From assembly GCA_036346355.1 (NCBI GenBank), contig CM070577.1, positions 13,081,666 through 13,145,665 on the forward strand: a stretch of 64,000 nucleotides of DNA. Direction: 5' to 3'. The position numbers and the translations under genes are program-made. Source of the DNA: Rhipidocladum racemiflorum. Its lineage: Eukaryota > Streptophyta > Magnoliopsida > Poales > Poaceae. A model generated the notes under the pieces. That model ran no database searches. It was not told the DNA's origin and worked only from the letters and a program-made list of their open reading frames with translations. Numbering within the stretch: the stretch's first letter is position 1; every line of letters starts with the position of its first letter. This document shows, in pieces, positions 11,508 to 22,769 of this stretch.

Positions 11508-12645
11508 TGAGGGATCAGAATGGTGATAAGAGGGAGTGAATGATCTCAAATAAAATTTTTCCTCACCTACTAAACATGAAAAGCCAACCAAAGATTAGAG
11601 AATCAAAAGGAACCACAAATCCTTATTCTAAGATTGCTCATGAGGCTTTGATGATCAAAGTGATCTTGGATAGTCACCCACTTATCACAGCAATCAACAA
11701 CACAAGAGATAATGTCCAAAAATACAATCTATAAAAAAAATTCAAACATAAAGATCGATTTCTTGCAAAAGAGACAAGGTTTGCCTAGATGATTGGATAT
11801 GCGGAAAAGATTCATCTATCAATCATTCATCGTCAGCAAAAGATCCAAAAGCATGCAGAAGGAGGATAGGCAAATCCAAATGTGCGAAAAGTAAATTGCA
11901 AGAATTTAAAACGCAGAAAATAAATTGCAAGAATTTAAATTGCAAAATGTAAGTACTGCATTTAAAACATAATATAAATGCGGAAAGTAAATCCGGAATA
12001 GAGAATGAAATTAAATTTTCATTGCTTTGAGAGGAATGATTTACAAAACCTCACAACAAGGTGGGCAAAGCTCAAAGGAGCACAACAAAAATTCTTTTCC
12101 AAAAACTTGAGGGAAGAGGCATACCTCTACCCCACTATTTATAGCAACCTTGGGGCAATACTTTCTTGGCCCTCAAGAAACCTCATCAAGGGTTGAGATT
12201 CACTCCCTCATATATGGGTTGATCCAAAACCCACTAACAAACGGGTTTTATCCACTAAGCTAACTTGACCGCTACTCCATCCTCTAAAACGTGATCCAAC
12301 GACTCTCCTTAACCCAAGTAGCTCTAAGCTAGCATCTCAGCCGTTCCCTTGTCTTCTCGGCATGTAGCTACTTTGTCTCCGGTTATCCTCCGGCGATCCC
12401 GACCGTCTAGACTTTCTGCGTACCTCACATAGTCCCGGTTATCTTCCGCCTCACCATGACCTCGCATCGACATCCTACAACCATAAAAAACAAGGAAAAA
12501 TATATCACGTAGCAATGTCCAAAATAATATGCAATAATCATCCAATTTCTCAAATCTCAAATCAAACTCAAACCCAAGCACATCTAGCTCAAATAAAATC
12601 AATTACTCATCACAAAATATGGATAGACCTCCATATGATCTTTCA
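11508..12645 (-). mobile_element. solo LTR of a SIRE/Maximus-like copia element
   Basis: Read on the minus strand it begins tgaaagatcatatggaggtc and ends gatccctca. This parallels the LTR at 44414-45875, which begins tgaaggaccatgtggaggtc and ends gatccttca. It is flanked on both sides by the same 5 bases, ataga (11503-11507 and 12646-12650). That is direct proof of one insertion followed by LTR-LTR recombination. Length is 1138 bp. A TATA box (tataaata) lies at 12134-12141 on the minus strand. Confidence 0.88.
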
Positions 12646-12650
12646 ATAGA

Positions 12651-13260
12651 AGTGTGGATGTTTTAGACTTTTGGAGCACAGATAGCAAGTTTACTAAGTT
12701 GTGGCAAAACAAAGGACATTTTATTTAAAAGAAAAGCGTGCAACCTTTTGTATTGTGAGCTTCGGCAAATGTCAAATGAACTTTCTCTTTTGGTGAACTA
12801 CCCCGGTGCTTTTCTTACCACATGCTAAATGACAGTTATAATACCACCATCTGGCTACAAAAATATATGCAACAAGCCCAGAACTGACCAAGTAGACCAA
12901 TCATATAGTACATCTAATCTGGAAGGGCTTACCATGCGAGAATTACATTAAGAAATGAATGAGAGTATGGCTGCTCAAAGATCCCCCCCCATATGCAGGC
13001 TTCACTCGAGTAGTAATTTGATGTCATCCACAAGCTATTCAAAATTTTAAATTCATGTTGCAGGTTACCTGTAAGTCCAGTGAAAGAAAAGGTGGAGTCA
13101 TGGTTTAAGGGTGTATGACATACAGGTATGCAGATGCATCTAAACGATTCAAATGGTAGCATCAGATAACTTAAGTTCTACTTTATTGTAAAAAAAGTTC
13201 ATTAATAGAACGAGGGAATGGGAAATTCCAGATGTAGTAGAAAATTTTTAACAGCTAACA
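12651..13260. other. intergenic, no feature seen
   Basis: AT-rich sequence with an 8-C run near 12984. No coding similarity, repeat edge or RNA gene was recognised. Confidence 0.4.
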
Positions 13261-13274
13261 TCTAATCAAAATTC

Positions 13275-14018
13275 TTGGTGCAAGGAAAGGTGTCCTTCCA
13301 CAAGAACACATATTTAAGGGAAACGCCAAGAAATAATGTTTCTCAGCAGCAGGTACTGCCTGATGTTGAGCATGGATCTCCATCTCCAACAGAGGAATTT
13401 GTTGACTTTCTCCCGATTGGCTATGCTGTACGTCCAAGCATTTCCTTCACCGATGAAAGCTTCGATTCAAGTCCAGAAAAGACCCAACTTGGCCAGTAAT
13501 TGCCATAGTGGATGGATCATGGATGTGCCTCTCAGCAAGAAAGGAAAGGACAGGAGTCAACTTTGCATGAGATGATCGTAACTATTATATGAACTATGAG
13601 CAATGTTCAGGTTCCCGCTGCAGTTCTCAGGGAATTGCCCCCATCCGAGGAACTTATAGAGCTATCAGATGAACATATTTGGAAAATAGCATGTAAGTGT
13701 TCTGATTTTGTTTAATCACATATTTAACTGAGCTTAAAGGCTTGCAACTAATTACTATATTGTGTAACAGCAAACAAACCGGCAAAAGTCCAGCGGATCC
13801 TGGCGGACCTAACATCCAGGGTACCCAGGTCACCATCATCCGTGCCAATGCTTCCTCTGATAAAGGAGGGCAAAAGGGGTCAAAGCATAAGCTTAAAGAA
13901 GCTTGAGTCTGTTTTCCCAACAGGCGCCATTTCACCCATCTTCCATGCCAATCCTTCATCTCTACAGGAGGGTAAAAGGGATCAAAGCAGAAGCTTGAGC
14001 CTGACTATGGAAGAGTAG
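13275..14018 (+). pseudogene. 3' fragment of an unrecognised plant gene with one intact intron
   Basis: Two stretches join cleanly. From about 13595 the frame reads PAAVLRELPPSEELIELS and on to DEHIWKIA, ending at 13690. A canonical intron (gtaagtg...gtaacag, 13691-13770, 80 nt, phase 1) follows. The frame then continues at 13771 with NKPAKVQRILADLTSRVPRS and runs 82 codons to a stop at 14018, ending SLSLTMEE. Upstream at 13275-13497 another open stretch (VEHGSPSPTEEFVDFLPIGY) may be an earlier exon but ends in a stop. I do not recognise the family. Retained splice sites suggest a DNA-level gene remnant rather than a retrocopy. Confidence 0.45.
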
Positions 14019-14207
14019 GCGGCATAAAGGCCAAGAATATAAAAGCAACAGGCAACATCATACCTCTATATGTTAACCAGGCAGCTCCACTCTGTACCAA
14101 AGGTATGATGATCCATGGAGCATTGCTGTTGACAAATGATAACACTGTTTATGGCAACAGAGGAGACGATATGCCAGAGTTGACCTAGCTTTGATCTGTA
14201 CAATTTA

Positions 14208-14434
14208 GTGTGTTTGGTTGCCTGTACCAAGTGGTACATGTATGAGATGGTTCAAGAAAAAAACCATCCATGCGTTTGATTGCTTGAATGGAACCATCCC
14301 GTCCTGGATTAAGTGGTACAAATTTAAGGAATATTCCCTCTAGATGAACCACCTCATTCACTTAAAATAATGGAACCAAATGGTACAGGACCATCCCATC
14401 CCATTCAACCTCATCTCATGAACCAAACGCACCC
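14208..14434. mobile_element. MITE
   Basis: The ends are near-inverted: left tgtgtttggttgcctg, right catgaaccaaacgcacc (reverse complement ggtgcgtttggttcatg). Inner subterminal parts are also complementary, for example the accatcc blocks. Length is about 225 bp. The host duplication could not be settled. Confidence 0.6.
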
Positions 14435-14779
14435 TGAACACCTCAAATTGTACCTGTTGCCTCCTCCCCCTCACACACTGTTTTCATGCCTTTGCGATCC
14501 TCCTTCGCCCTGTTCATAGCTTCCTTCAGCAAAAATTAGAACGAACAACGAAAACCAAACAGTCAAGATAAATTGGTAGGATAAATTTGAAGGAAATCTA
14601 AAAGTCAAGTATTTCTGTTGATAGGTAATTGAAGGAGTAACTAAAGCGCAGGGAAATAATACAAGAAATAATATTTTGGACGCCTTAACATCATACTCTG
14701 CAACAAGACATTATTTCTCTTTTAAATATTCCAATAGTCAATGGGTACAACATATGTAACATTATTATAACGATTCAAA

Positions 14780-16800
14780 TGTACAACCGAATCAATGATT
14801 TTCAACCCATATCCGAAAGGAAAGAATGGTTCATAGTTAGCATCTCTAGCATTTATCTTCCAGGTAGCCAGGCAGCAACTAGAGCATCTATCTTCCAGAG
14901 CTTGTGACTCAATAACCAATGGCCTTCCAGACAATTATAACAATCACTAGGGTAGGGACTTTACTAGCAACAGGAGTAATAAGGTCGGAACCACTAAATG
15001 GAATACCAAGGCCAGTTCTATCTCTCAACCATTCAGCATATGGAACCTCGCCAACCACAACAACTGCATAGGAAAAGCCCCCAGTTTCAACTGTAGCTTC
15101 CGTTGGGCATTCCTCGTACACCGTCAGTTTCCACTCCCACGGATCCTTTTATGGCCTCCAACATGCTTGTGCCTGTTGGTTTACAGGTTTATATAGCATA
15201 GACAGCTGCTTTTATAAATAGTATTGTTCAGAGTGCAGACTTGTAATCTTTTCATTTTATGAAAGTAGGTTTTTCTTTAATAAAAAACTAACTAGAAATG
15301 ATGATGCATGGCATGAAAAGACCGGGAAAATGTGCTACACGTCTGAAGGAACAACAGGGCCACAGCCACAGGGGCTGAACATATTTTCCCCACAAGATGA
15401 AGTGATGGAAAAACGCACTGCACAATACTTGAACGATCCACTGCAAACATCTTAAACTTGCATTGCAAAGCAACAATTTTGCATTTGAAAGCATCATGGC
15501 AGTTGAAAATAGGGCATAAATTATCGATAACCTGGTGTGCATTCAGGCTTTGTTATTTGTATGTTGGGTGAAGGTTGTGTTTTATCATTGCTCCACAAGG
15601 TGTTGGTCTCGTTGGTGTAATTGGTGTCATGGTAGGAGTTTCTAGGTTTGGGTGGGGCTCATTCTCCGATGTTGGTGTTTCCCTTGTTGGGGCTAGTGGT
15701 CGGTATCTGTGTTGTTTCCTCTCTGGAGGCTAGTGTTATATTCTTTTCTTTTAAAATGAATGGGAGAGCTTCTGTCCTTAGTTTCAAAGAAATATCAATA
15801 ACTACTTAACAGCTAGAATTGCCAACAGAAACAATTTCTTCAGTACGGAGATGATGGTAAAATGTTGCAGGCTACAATCTGTCTATATAGTTCGTTGCCC
15901 TCTTTTCTTTACAAAAGCAACGTGGCGGATGCAAGAGCATCATATCAACAATGGTGCCAATGAATTAGAAAGCAGTATCCACTATCCTCTGCAAGTCAAA
16001 ATATTGACTATTTGTTTGGGAAACTAGTTTGGACAACTGGGCTTTTGCACTATCTTAAAGCGCCACGCACCTGTATCCTACACAACGGCACCATATCTTC
16101 CGGCGAGCAAATGGCGTTCCCCTCATTGATCCCCTTGTCCGTGCCTCCGTCCCCCACGAAATACTTGGCACAAGCTAGCACATAGACCCATGTCCAAAAA
16201 CAGGTCGTGGGCATACAAAAAACCACAATAAAACCCTGTTAGGCAAAGCTTCAGATCCGTATATTTGATGGACCTGGGTATGCCAGTTCCACTAGATTCG
16301 TAGAGTTTGAGCTGTGGATATTTTAAGAGTATTTAGGTGTGTCATTTTGTTTACATTTTAGAATAAAAATATAAACTTAATTCACTTTATTTTAGTCTAA
16401 AAATTTCAGATATAAAATAAAACTAAGATCTGTAGCTCTGCCAAATAGAACGTAAACTCTCGCCACTGAAGTACCTAACCGAAGCGAGAAACGGGTAACA
16501 CTGAGGGTGGTCTGCCAGCGGCTGGCCCTGCATGCCGGCGACAATGGTGGTCAACGAGCGCACGATCTCCGGGTGCTCGGTGTAGCTCTCGTAGCCTCGC
16601 CCCCCACCTCGGATCCCAGTAGACCTATACCTCACGCACAAGACCAAACGCACATCGATCAAGGAGATCACAAACAAACACCTCCATCTAACCCGGAAGG
16701 TTTTTTGAATTTTGCTCACGCCGAAGCAGGGCGCGAAGGTCCAGTGGATGCCGGTGGCCCGGATCTCTAGCGCGGTTAACCCGCCGATCTTATGCACGAG
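14780..16800 (-). pseudogene. broken GH3-family beta-glucosidase/exoglucanase gene
   Basis: Two blocks on the minus strand fit plant glycoside hydrolase family 3. The upstream block (16800 to about 16430) reads GGLTALEIRATGIHWTFAPC, then a short intron with GT/AG ends, then GRGYESYTEHPEIV and YPFLASVRYF. An extra G in the DPRWGRG motif shifts the frame. The downstream block (15185 to 14780) reads LEAIKGSV, EECPTEAT, FSYAVVVVGEVPYAE, SGRPLVIESQALE and FPFGYGL, with one more frameshift and a missing middle. About 1.2 kb of non-coding sequence separates the blocks. These enzymes hydrolyse cell-wall glucans; this copy cannot. Because the intron is retained it is a damaged gene or DNA-level fragment, not a retrocopy. 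Confidence 0.8.
15190..16420. other. non-coding sequence inside the broken GH3 locus
   Basis: No exon of GH3 or of any other gene was recognised here. The stretch may be an intron plus insertions or unrelated filler between two gene pieces. Confidence 0.35.
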
Positions 16801-17390
16801 TGTGCTGATTGTTAGTTGTCTTAAATTTTCTTATCTATCAGTCATCTAAAAATGCATAAGATTAAGTTTAAAATTGTAGTGTTAAGTAATGTGTAATTTT
16901 AGTATCACTGTACTGCAATTTTTACTTTTATTTTTTTATCCGTAGGGTTTACTTTATTTTTTCCTATGTTAAAAATTGTTTTTGTTTTGTATTTTATAGG
17001 AGTTCATCTAGGTTTACTTTATTTTTGTTTAGGCTAGAAATTTTTTTATTTGAGCTTTTGTATTTTTTTTTTCGTATTTTATAGAGGTGAGGGATGGGTA
17101 AAATATAAGTAAATCCTATGGTAAAAAAAAGTGATTGACGTTGAAAAAAATCAATCACCTTACCAATATACGGCCTCAGCATCAAAATGGCAAACATGGC
17201 GAGGTGGTCAAGGTGTGTCATTCAGTGGCAGACTCAACAGCAGGTCAAGAGAGGCTAGGACACACCCTACACCCGACGAAATCATGAGTATCCATGAGGG
17301 CAACGGCCAGTCGGGCAGTGAGCCAGCGATAGGGCAGTCGACTGAGGAGGTGCGATAGAGGGGCGAGCCGGAGAGGGCGGCGGCCGATTG
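16801..17390. other. AT-rich intergenic sequence
   Basis: Bases 16801-17150 are rich in T and A runs. The more GC-rich part 17190-17390 has no recognisable domain. No feature is supported. Confidence 0.35.
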
Positions 17391-17398
17391 AGGAAATT

Positions 17399-17690
17399 TG
17401 ATCCTGTAATTTCATTCATTGGGCTAACCCAAAACCAACTAGCTAACTTGACCGCTTCTCTAACTCTAAAAACTAATAACCCAATGGTTTTCTAGACCTA
17501 GACCCTGTAGCTCCAAGCCAGCACCCACAGGGTTCCTTGCCTCCTTGGACTGCACCCGCTTCGTCTCCGGCCATCCTCCAGCGAACTTCCTGTCAACTTG
17601 AACCTCCGGCCATCCCATGCCTAGTTCCAGCTATCCTCCGCCTCACCACAACCACCAAACGAAGCCCTACATTCACAAAGATAAGACAAT
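17399..17690 (-). repeat. fragment of the SIRE/Maximus-like LTR
   Basis: Blocks such as agctaacttgaccgct, ctttgtctccggttatcctcc-like text and tatcctccgcctcaccac run in the same order as in the solo LTR at 12240-12470. The fragment has neither LTR end. Confidence 0.55.
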
Positions 17691-18010
17691 CCTTTTTGGT
17701 TCCACCACGAACCCAGCGCATAAATTCAATCACGAATCGGGGTTAGAACGGCCCGGAACGGACCAAAACAATTCCATCGAGTACAAATGCCATGTTTCTA
17801 ATATTGCAGAAATCTTCCTGATTTTCTATGATTTTTTCTGTTTCTCAAATTAAAAAGTTGTCAACATCAAAAATATGCGTCTCGAAATTCTCTACAACTT
17901 TAATGTAGAATACATAATTTTTCGAGCATGGGAAGATTTCCAAAAACATGAATTACTGCAAGATGTCAAAGTAGGTCCGGCACAAAAAGTAAGGTCCGAC
18001 GCAAACGTGA
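17691..18010. other. intergenic, no feature seen
   Basis: No repeat edge or coding similarity recognised before the tandem array starts. Confidence 0.3.
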
Positions 18011-18405
18011 AAACCTCTCTTCCTTAGTTTTGGTCCAATTGCACAACGCTCATCAAACTAGCATCTGACTTAGCATTCTTACTTTAAAAAGAGATCCATG
18101 TTGCGCTCTCAGTCAACGACTCGGTCTTTTCTGTGTGTGAAATTGGGAATGATGCACCATCACTACTGAAAATGTCACAATTTATTATACTATCGCAGTT
18201 GTAATTTGTAACCATGTGAATTGGATAATAATGACTTATTTGATAACTTATTTGCTTAGTTTTCGTATTATTAATTGTGCAACACTCAACAAACAAGCAT
18301 CATCACGAAGAGGCACACAAGTCGACGGCATATCGCTTAGCATACTTAAACTTAGAAAGGGTCCATTTTGAGCTCTTAGTCATCAGCTCAGTTTAATGGA
18401 TAGCC

Positions 18406-18937
18406 TAGAGGTGGGCGTCGTGCCGGTCCGGCCCGGGCCCATCGTGCTTCGGGTCAAAACCGTGTCGTGCCACGACGGCCCATCGTGCCCACCGTGCCGG
18501 CCCAACTCACCTTTAGCGAGCCCAAGCCCGACCCATTTGCGCTTCGTGCTTGCTTCGTGTCGTACCGGCTCAGGCCCGACCCATTTTCACTATTGTGACA
18601 AGCAAAGAAATAAAACAAATTACCACGACTAAACTACCTATTTTAATTACATAAGAGACTAATCACATCAACAAAATGTCAAACATAAATGCAATGCTTG
18701 AAGATGCTTTGAATCAACAATATCTGCTAACTTTTAGGCCATAATACGTGATTTCGTGCCCGTTCGTGCTGTGCCATGCCGCCTGCCGTGCCTGGTTCCC
18801 GGACCCGGCACGGCCCGAGCTACAGTTGCGTGCCGGCCCGGTCCGGCACGGAATCGTGCCGTACCGTGCTTTACACCGGGCCATCCCATCGTGCTTCGGG
18901 CTGGCCCAAAAGAGCCCGGCCCAAGTGCCCACCTCTA
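18406..18937. mobile_element. non-autonomous hAT element, 532 bp
   Basis: Ends are inverted: left tagaggtgggcgtcgtgcc, right ...gcccacctcta. The 8-bp host duplication is ggatagcc (18398-18405) against ggacagcc (18938-18945), 7 of 8 alike. The body is GC-rich with repeated blocks of the kind cggcccg, cgtgcc and gggcc. There is no transposase frame. Confidence 0.85.
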
Positions 18938-19343
18938 GGACAGCCACAATATATTATACTATTGCAGCTGTAAGTTGTAACCACGGTGATTGGATAATAG
19001 CGGCGTATTTCACAACCTATTTGCTTAATTTTGGTCTTATGTGCAACGTTCAACAAACGAGCATCATCACCAAGAGGCACACAAGTCAACGGCATCTCGC
19101 TTAGCTTATACATAGCTTAAAGGGATTATCCATTTTGATCTCTCAGTCATCATCGGCCTTTTCTGTTTGCGAAATTGACGATGGTACATCATTACTACTG
19201 AAAAAGCCACAATATATTATCCTATTGTAGTTGTAAGTTTAATCACGTGAATTGGATTCAAATGACTTATTCACGACTTATTTGCTTAGTTTTGATCTGA
19301 TTGTGCAACGCTCAGCAAATGAGCATCACCACCAAGAGGCACA

Positions 19344-19348
19344 AAGGT
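19344..19348. repeat. target-site duplication of the 11-kb gypsy element, left
   Basis: Reads aaggt. The same five bases follow the element at 30384-30388. Confidence 0.9.
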
Positions 19349-19574
19349 TGTGACGGACCGCCTTTTTAGGGGCAGTGCGAAAACTCACAACAGTTACCTA
19401 AGAAGACTAACTATTGGAAAACAAGAGTACTTTTGCCTGACAAAAGCAACTTCAATTACTTTTATTCAAATATACGGCCTAACGGCCGGGTTTTTACAAA
19501 AGGGAAGCATCCAAGCTTCTAGAATACATTACCAAAAGAGAAAACCACAGGCAGGACCTGAGCGAAGACAACAC

Positions 19575-21610
19575 CTAAAACCAAACTAAGTCGCCATCTA
19601 CGGCCTCTTGGTAGGCTCCAGCATCTTCAAATTCTGAAAAGGTTTTGGGGTTGCAAGGGTGAGTACAGAGTGCTCAACAAGTCGTACGGGAAGTACTGAA
19701 TACTACATGTAGGGGGTAACAAAGGATAGCAATAGGGTTTAAGTATCTGGATGCAGTTTTATTTTCCAACTCATTTTACATTTGAAGCACAAACTATACA
19801 TAAGTAGTAAAAGGGGGTTTCACAAAGTTAACATACTTAACCAACTTCTCCAAATTCCAAAAATATAACTTGAGCTTGGTTTCGGGTATCACCCCAGTTC
19901 AATCTTAACTTCATTAACCGGAAGTACGGCATAATCGATTACCATCAAGATTACTCTGCAGAGGTGCTCAGCTTTACCCACAAGATATCTACAACCTTTA
20001 ATGCCAATCGCGAGTTTTCATGCAACTTAAATGCACGTGGCCAGATTGAGATCATCACAACATTTCGTTAATCATTCATGTTGTTTTAGTTGTTTACCGA
20101 TAGGCTAGCGCTACCCTGGACCTGGTTATTCCAGTCATAGCACCTACCGTTGTGAGAAGCAGGGGATGACACTCTGGACCATTCCTGTTCCACCCCTCCA
20201 GTATACTTCCCTGTCGGGAAGGTCGGTCCCTATTCTCTCCAGAGAATAGTACCACCAAATTAATCCAATTATTATTTCAGGAATGACTAGCTTACTGAGC
20301 TATGTCGGATACGGGCCTACTGACCAGTCCGACCTGTGGTTGAGCAAAAACTAAGTTATTTACTTTGCTCAAGGGCGTTATTAACCTTACTGTGCCAAAG
20401 ATCAAGCCTCCATCCACAAACCCATTACGGTACTCGAAGTACCGGCCACCAGACAAACCATGGCATTAATCATTAGCCGGGGATCGGAATTATGTCCACT
20501 CCGGGATTTATCCGATTCTGTCCCCCAAACTGTAGCACTTTTCTTAAACCAATCGAACCAGTAGTTCGACACCATTTCTTTCCATTTTCCAAGATTTTGA
20601 ATTTTACTAAACTATCATAATATCTAACTTAATCATGTCATAAGCAATTATCTAGGGTTACAAAGGATATTCTAAGGTTCAATATTTTCAATGAAGTTCC
20701 ATGAGCAATTGGGCATTATCTAGGTATCATGTCATTCTAAAATATTGTTTTTAATATTTCAACATACAGTAAAATAATGCGATAGAAAATAGGTAATACT
20801 ATAGCATGGCATGATTCGGATCAACATGATCAAAGCTGTACGGCTTGCCTTGCTCGGCAGCTGGGTCGGAAGAATCGTAGAGGAAGTAGTCGTACGGGGC
20901 TCCGATCTGGTCCAACGTCTGCTCCGGGAACTGCTCCGGCTCCTAGAACTGCTCCTGTTCCACCGGCGACTCAACGGTCGAATCTAGCGCAGAAAGGACG
21001 AAATAACATAAATAAACGACAAAACAATAACTGAAAACGAAAGCGAAAACTGAAACGGAAACCGGAAACCAGGCCGGGAGAGAACGAAGGGCAATTTGGG
21101 TATTTTGGGGATTTTCGGAGTCTCGGATTTGGGAACGGATGGCATTTTTGGATTCAATGGGTCGAGACGGTTCAGATGGTGCACTTGGTGGAGCTCTGGG
21201 CTTTTCTGGGATTTTTCTGAATTTTTCTGGGCTATTTTTGGAGTTTAAAAACGATTTTCGGAATTAATAAAATGATTTACTAAAACCCAAAAACTAAAAA
21301 CACTGTTGAAACAGTGCTGGGCCGGTTTTCGGCATGAAATGGGCTGGTCGGCCCATTGGCCTGGCAGCCGAACGACACGTGGGCGAGGCGCTGGCTGGGC
21401 CGGCCCAACGCGAGGGAGAGGGAGGAGCTAGGCTGCGGGGCCACGATGCAGTGATACCAAGCGGCTGACGGGTGGGGCCCACCTGCCAGCGAGAGGGGCA
21501 AGGGGTTAGGTTTAGGGCTAAATAGGGGAGGCGGCGGGGTCTCGCCAGCGGCGGCGCTGGACAGCGCGGCGGCGGCCGGAGGTGGAGGAGCACAAGGGGA
21601 GGGGATCACC
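19575..21610 (-). other. spliced reading frame inside the 3' LTR
   Basis: The layout is: first exon ends at 21610 (caag|gtgatc); intron 20984-21609; internal exon 20849-20983 (135 nt) after acceptor gcgctag; GC-type donor caag|gcaagcc; intron 19634-20848; terminal exon 19575-19633, reading FEDAGAYQEAVDGDLVWF then a stop. Both introns are phase 1. The internal exon is rich in Glu, Gln and Pro and ends with YDYFLYDSSDPAAEQ. It has one in-frame TAG near its middle that the 5' LTR copy lacks. No AUG is in frame. Confidence 0.4.
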
Positions 21611-21662
21611 TTGAAGCGGAGGGGAGGGGCGAGTTGGAAACGGGGTCGGGGGCGGGGGCGGC

Positions 21663-21669
21663 TTTTATA
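21663..21669 (-). promoter_or_regulatory. TATA box of the gypsy 3' LTR
   Basis: tataaaa on the minus strand. A good splice donor (tcaag|gtgatc) follows 53 nt downstream, the same spacing as in the other LTR. Confidence 0.65.
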
Positions 21670-22046
21670 GGCACGGGAGGAGGAGGGCGAGGCCGGCCAT
21701 GGCGCTAGAGTGGCAGAGGCGGCGGCGCGAGGCGGCGGAAGATGGCTGGGGGCGGCGCGAAGCGACGCGGGTCGGGGAGACCAGGAGCAGGGCGGCGGCG
21801 ACGCGGCCGCCAGACGGGCACGGAGGGCGACGGCGGTGCCACGCGCTGGGCTATGGTCGAGCCGGAGGCGACTGGCCAATGGGCGGGTCCATCGGAGTAG
21901 GCCGGGCCGAATGGGCCGCATGGCCCAGGAAGCTAAGAAGATTTGGCCCAACAGGTAACGAATTCAAAACTCCAATTTCCAAAAAACAATTCAATTCAAA
22001 AGCAAATAACAGCCAAATAAATTCATTTTGAATTTGGGTTATTTCA

Positions 22047-22060
22047 ACCTACCCCACTTA
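22047..22060 (-). other. polypurine tract of the gypsy element
   Basis: On the minus strand aagtggggtaggt lies directly before the 3' LTR start. This is the usual plus-strand primer. Confidence 0.8.
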
Positions 22061-22127
22061 AAATAGAATCTCGTCCCCGAGATTCATTTCACCTGGGAAA
22101 ATTCTACTGCAGTTCCAATTCCTTCTC

Positions 22128-22769
22128 TCAAGTGGTTTCTTCGAGCGTATGATTCTTCCACAGCACTCGGCAGATCCTGACATTCTGGAACTTAAGTTCC
22201 CTTTCCATAGTTTCCACAATCCTGACTGGTTCCTCATGATATGTCAAATCATTTTTCAGATCTATCCCTTTCAACTGCACTTGTTCTGACGGCTGACGGA
22301 GACACTTCTTCAACTGGGATACATGGAAGACATTATGTACCCTGGAGAGTTCTGAACTCAACTGTAACTTGTATGCTACTTCCCCGATCCTGTCAGAAAT
22401 TTGGTATGGTCCAATGTACCTTGGGGCTAACTTCCCTTTTATCTGAAAACGGCGAACTGGCTTAAAAGGTGTCACTTTCAGATAAACAAAATCACCAACT
22501 TGGTAGCTAATATCTTTTCTCCTTGTATCTGCATAACTTTTCTGCCGCACTTGTGCTGCACTTAGGTTTTTCCTTATGATTCTCACATGGGCTTCCGCAT
22601 CATGGACAAGTTGGGGTCCGAAAAGCTGTTTCTTTCCAACCTCAGTCCAATTTAGTGGAGTTCTGCACTTCCTTCCATAAAGGGCTTCAAAAGGTGACAT
22701 GTCCAAACTAGCCTCCGTTGTTTTATGAGAACTCTGCAAACGGCAAACACTTGGCCCAAGAGGCTCCAT
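22128..22769 (-). pseudogene. gypsy integrase C-terminus with chromodomain-like end
   Basis: This continues integrase after a frameshift near 22750. It reads MSPFEALYGRKCRTPLNW, then a basic stretch, then the GPY/F-like block GPYQISDRIGEVAYKLQL with LSRVHNVFHVSQLKK. The last ~40 residues (PVRIVETMERELKFQNVRIC, VLWKNHTLEETTWE) match the size and place of the chromodomain found in Tekay/Del-type elements, which steers insertion to marked chromatin. The end of the frame lies near the polypurine tract, as expected. Confidence 0.85.

Larger units (their letters stand above)
18010..19348. repeat. left part of a ~265-bp tandem repeat array
   Basis: Successive copies share ordered landmarks: 'tccattttgagctct', 'cttttctgtttg', 'gccacaatatattata', 'ttgtaagttgtaaccatg', 'ttatttgcttagtttt', 'gcaacgctcaacaaa', 'gagcatcatcaccaag', 'ggcatctcgctta'. 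The landmark gccacaat is at 18943 and 19206 (263 bp apart), and tccat is at 18095 and 18362 (267 bp). One copy holds the hAT element at 18406-18937. The array is cut at 19348 by the gypsy insertion and resumes after it. No coding sense was found. Confidence 0.75.
19349..22046 (-). repeat. 3' LTR of the gypsy element (2698 bp)
   Basis: Read on the minus strand it starts tgaaataacccaaattc (22046) and ends ggtccgtcaca (19349). Against the other LTR it keeps about 60 bp (near 21531-21590) that the 5' LTR has lost, and lacks a short insertion near 29340-29360. A polyadenylation-type aataaa is at 19461-19466 on the minus strand. Confidence 0.92.

Noticed and set aside
21280..21951. 223-codon minus-strand frame rich in Pro, Ala and Ser
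   Set aside because: It lies across the promoter and intron 1 part of the gypsy LTR; it is low complexity and not kept in the other LTR.
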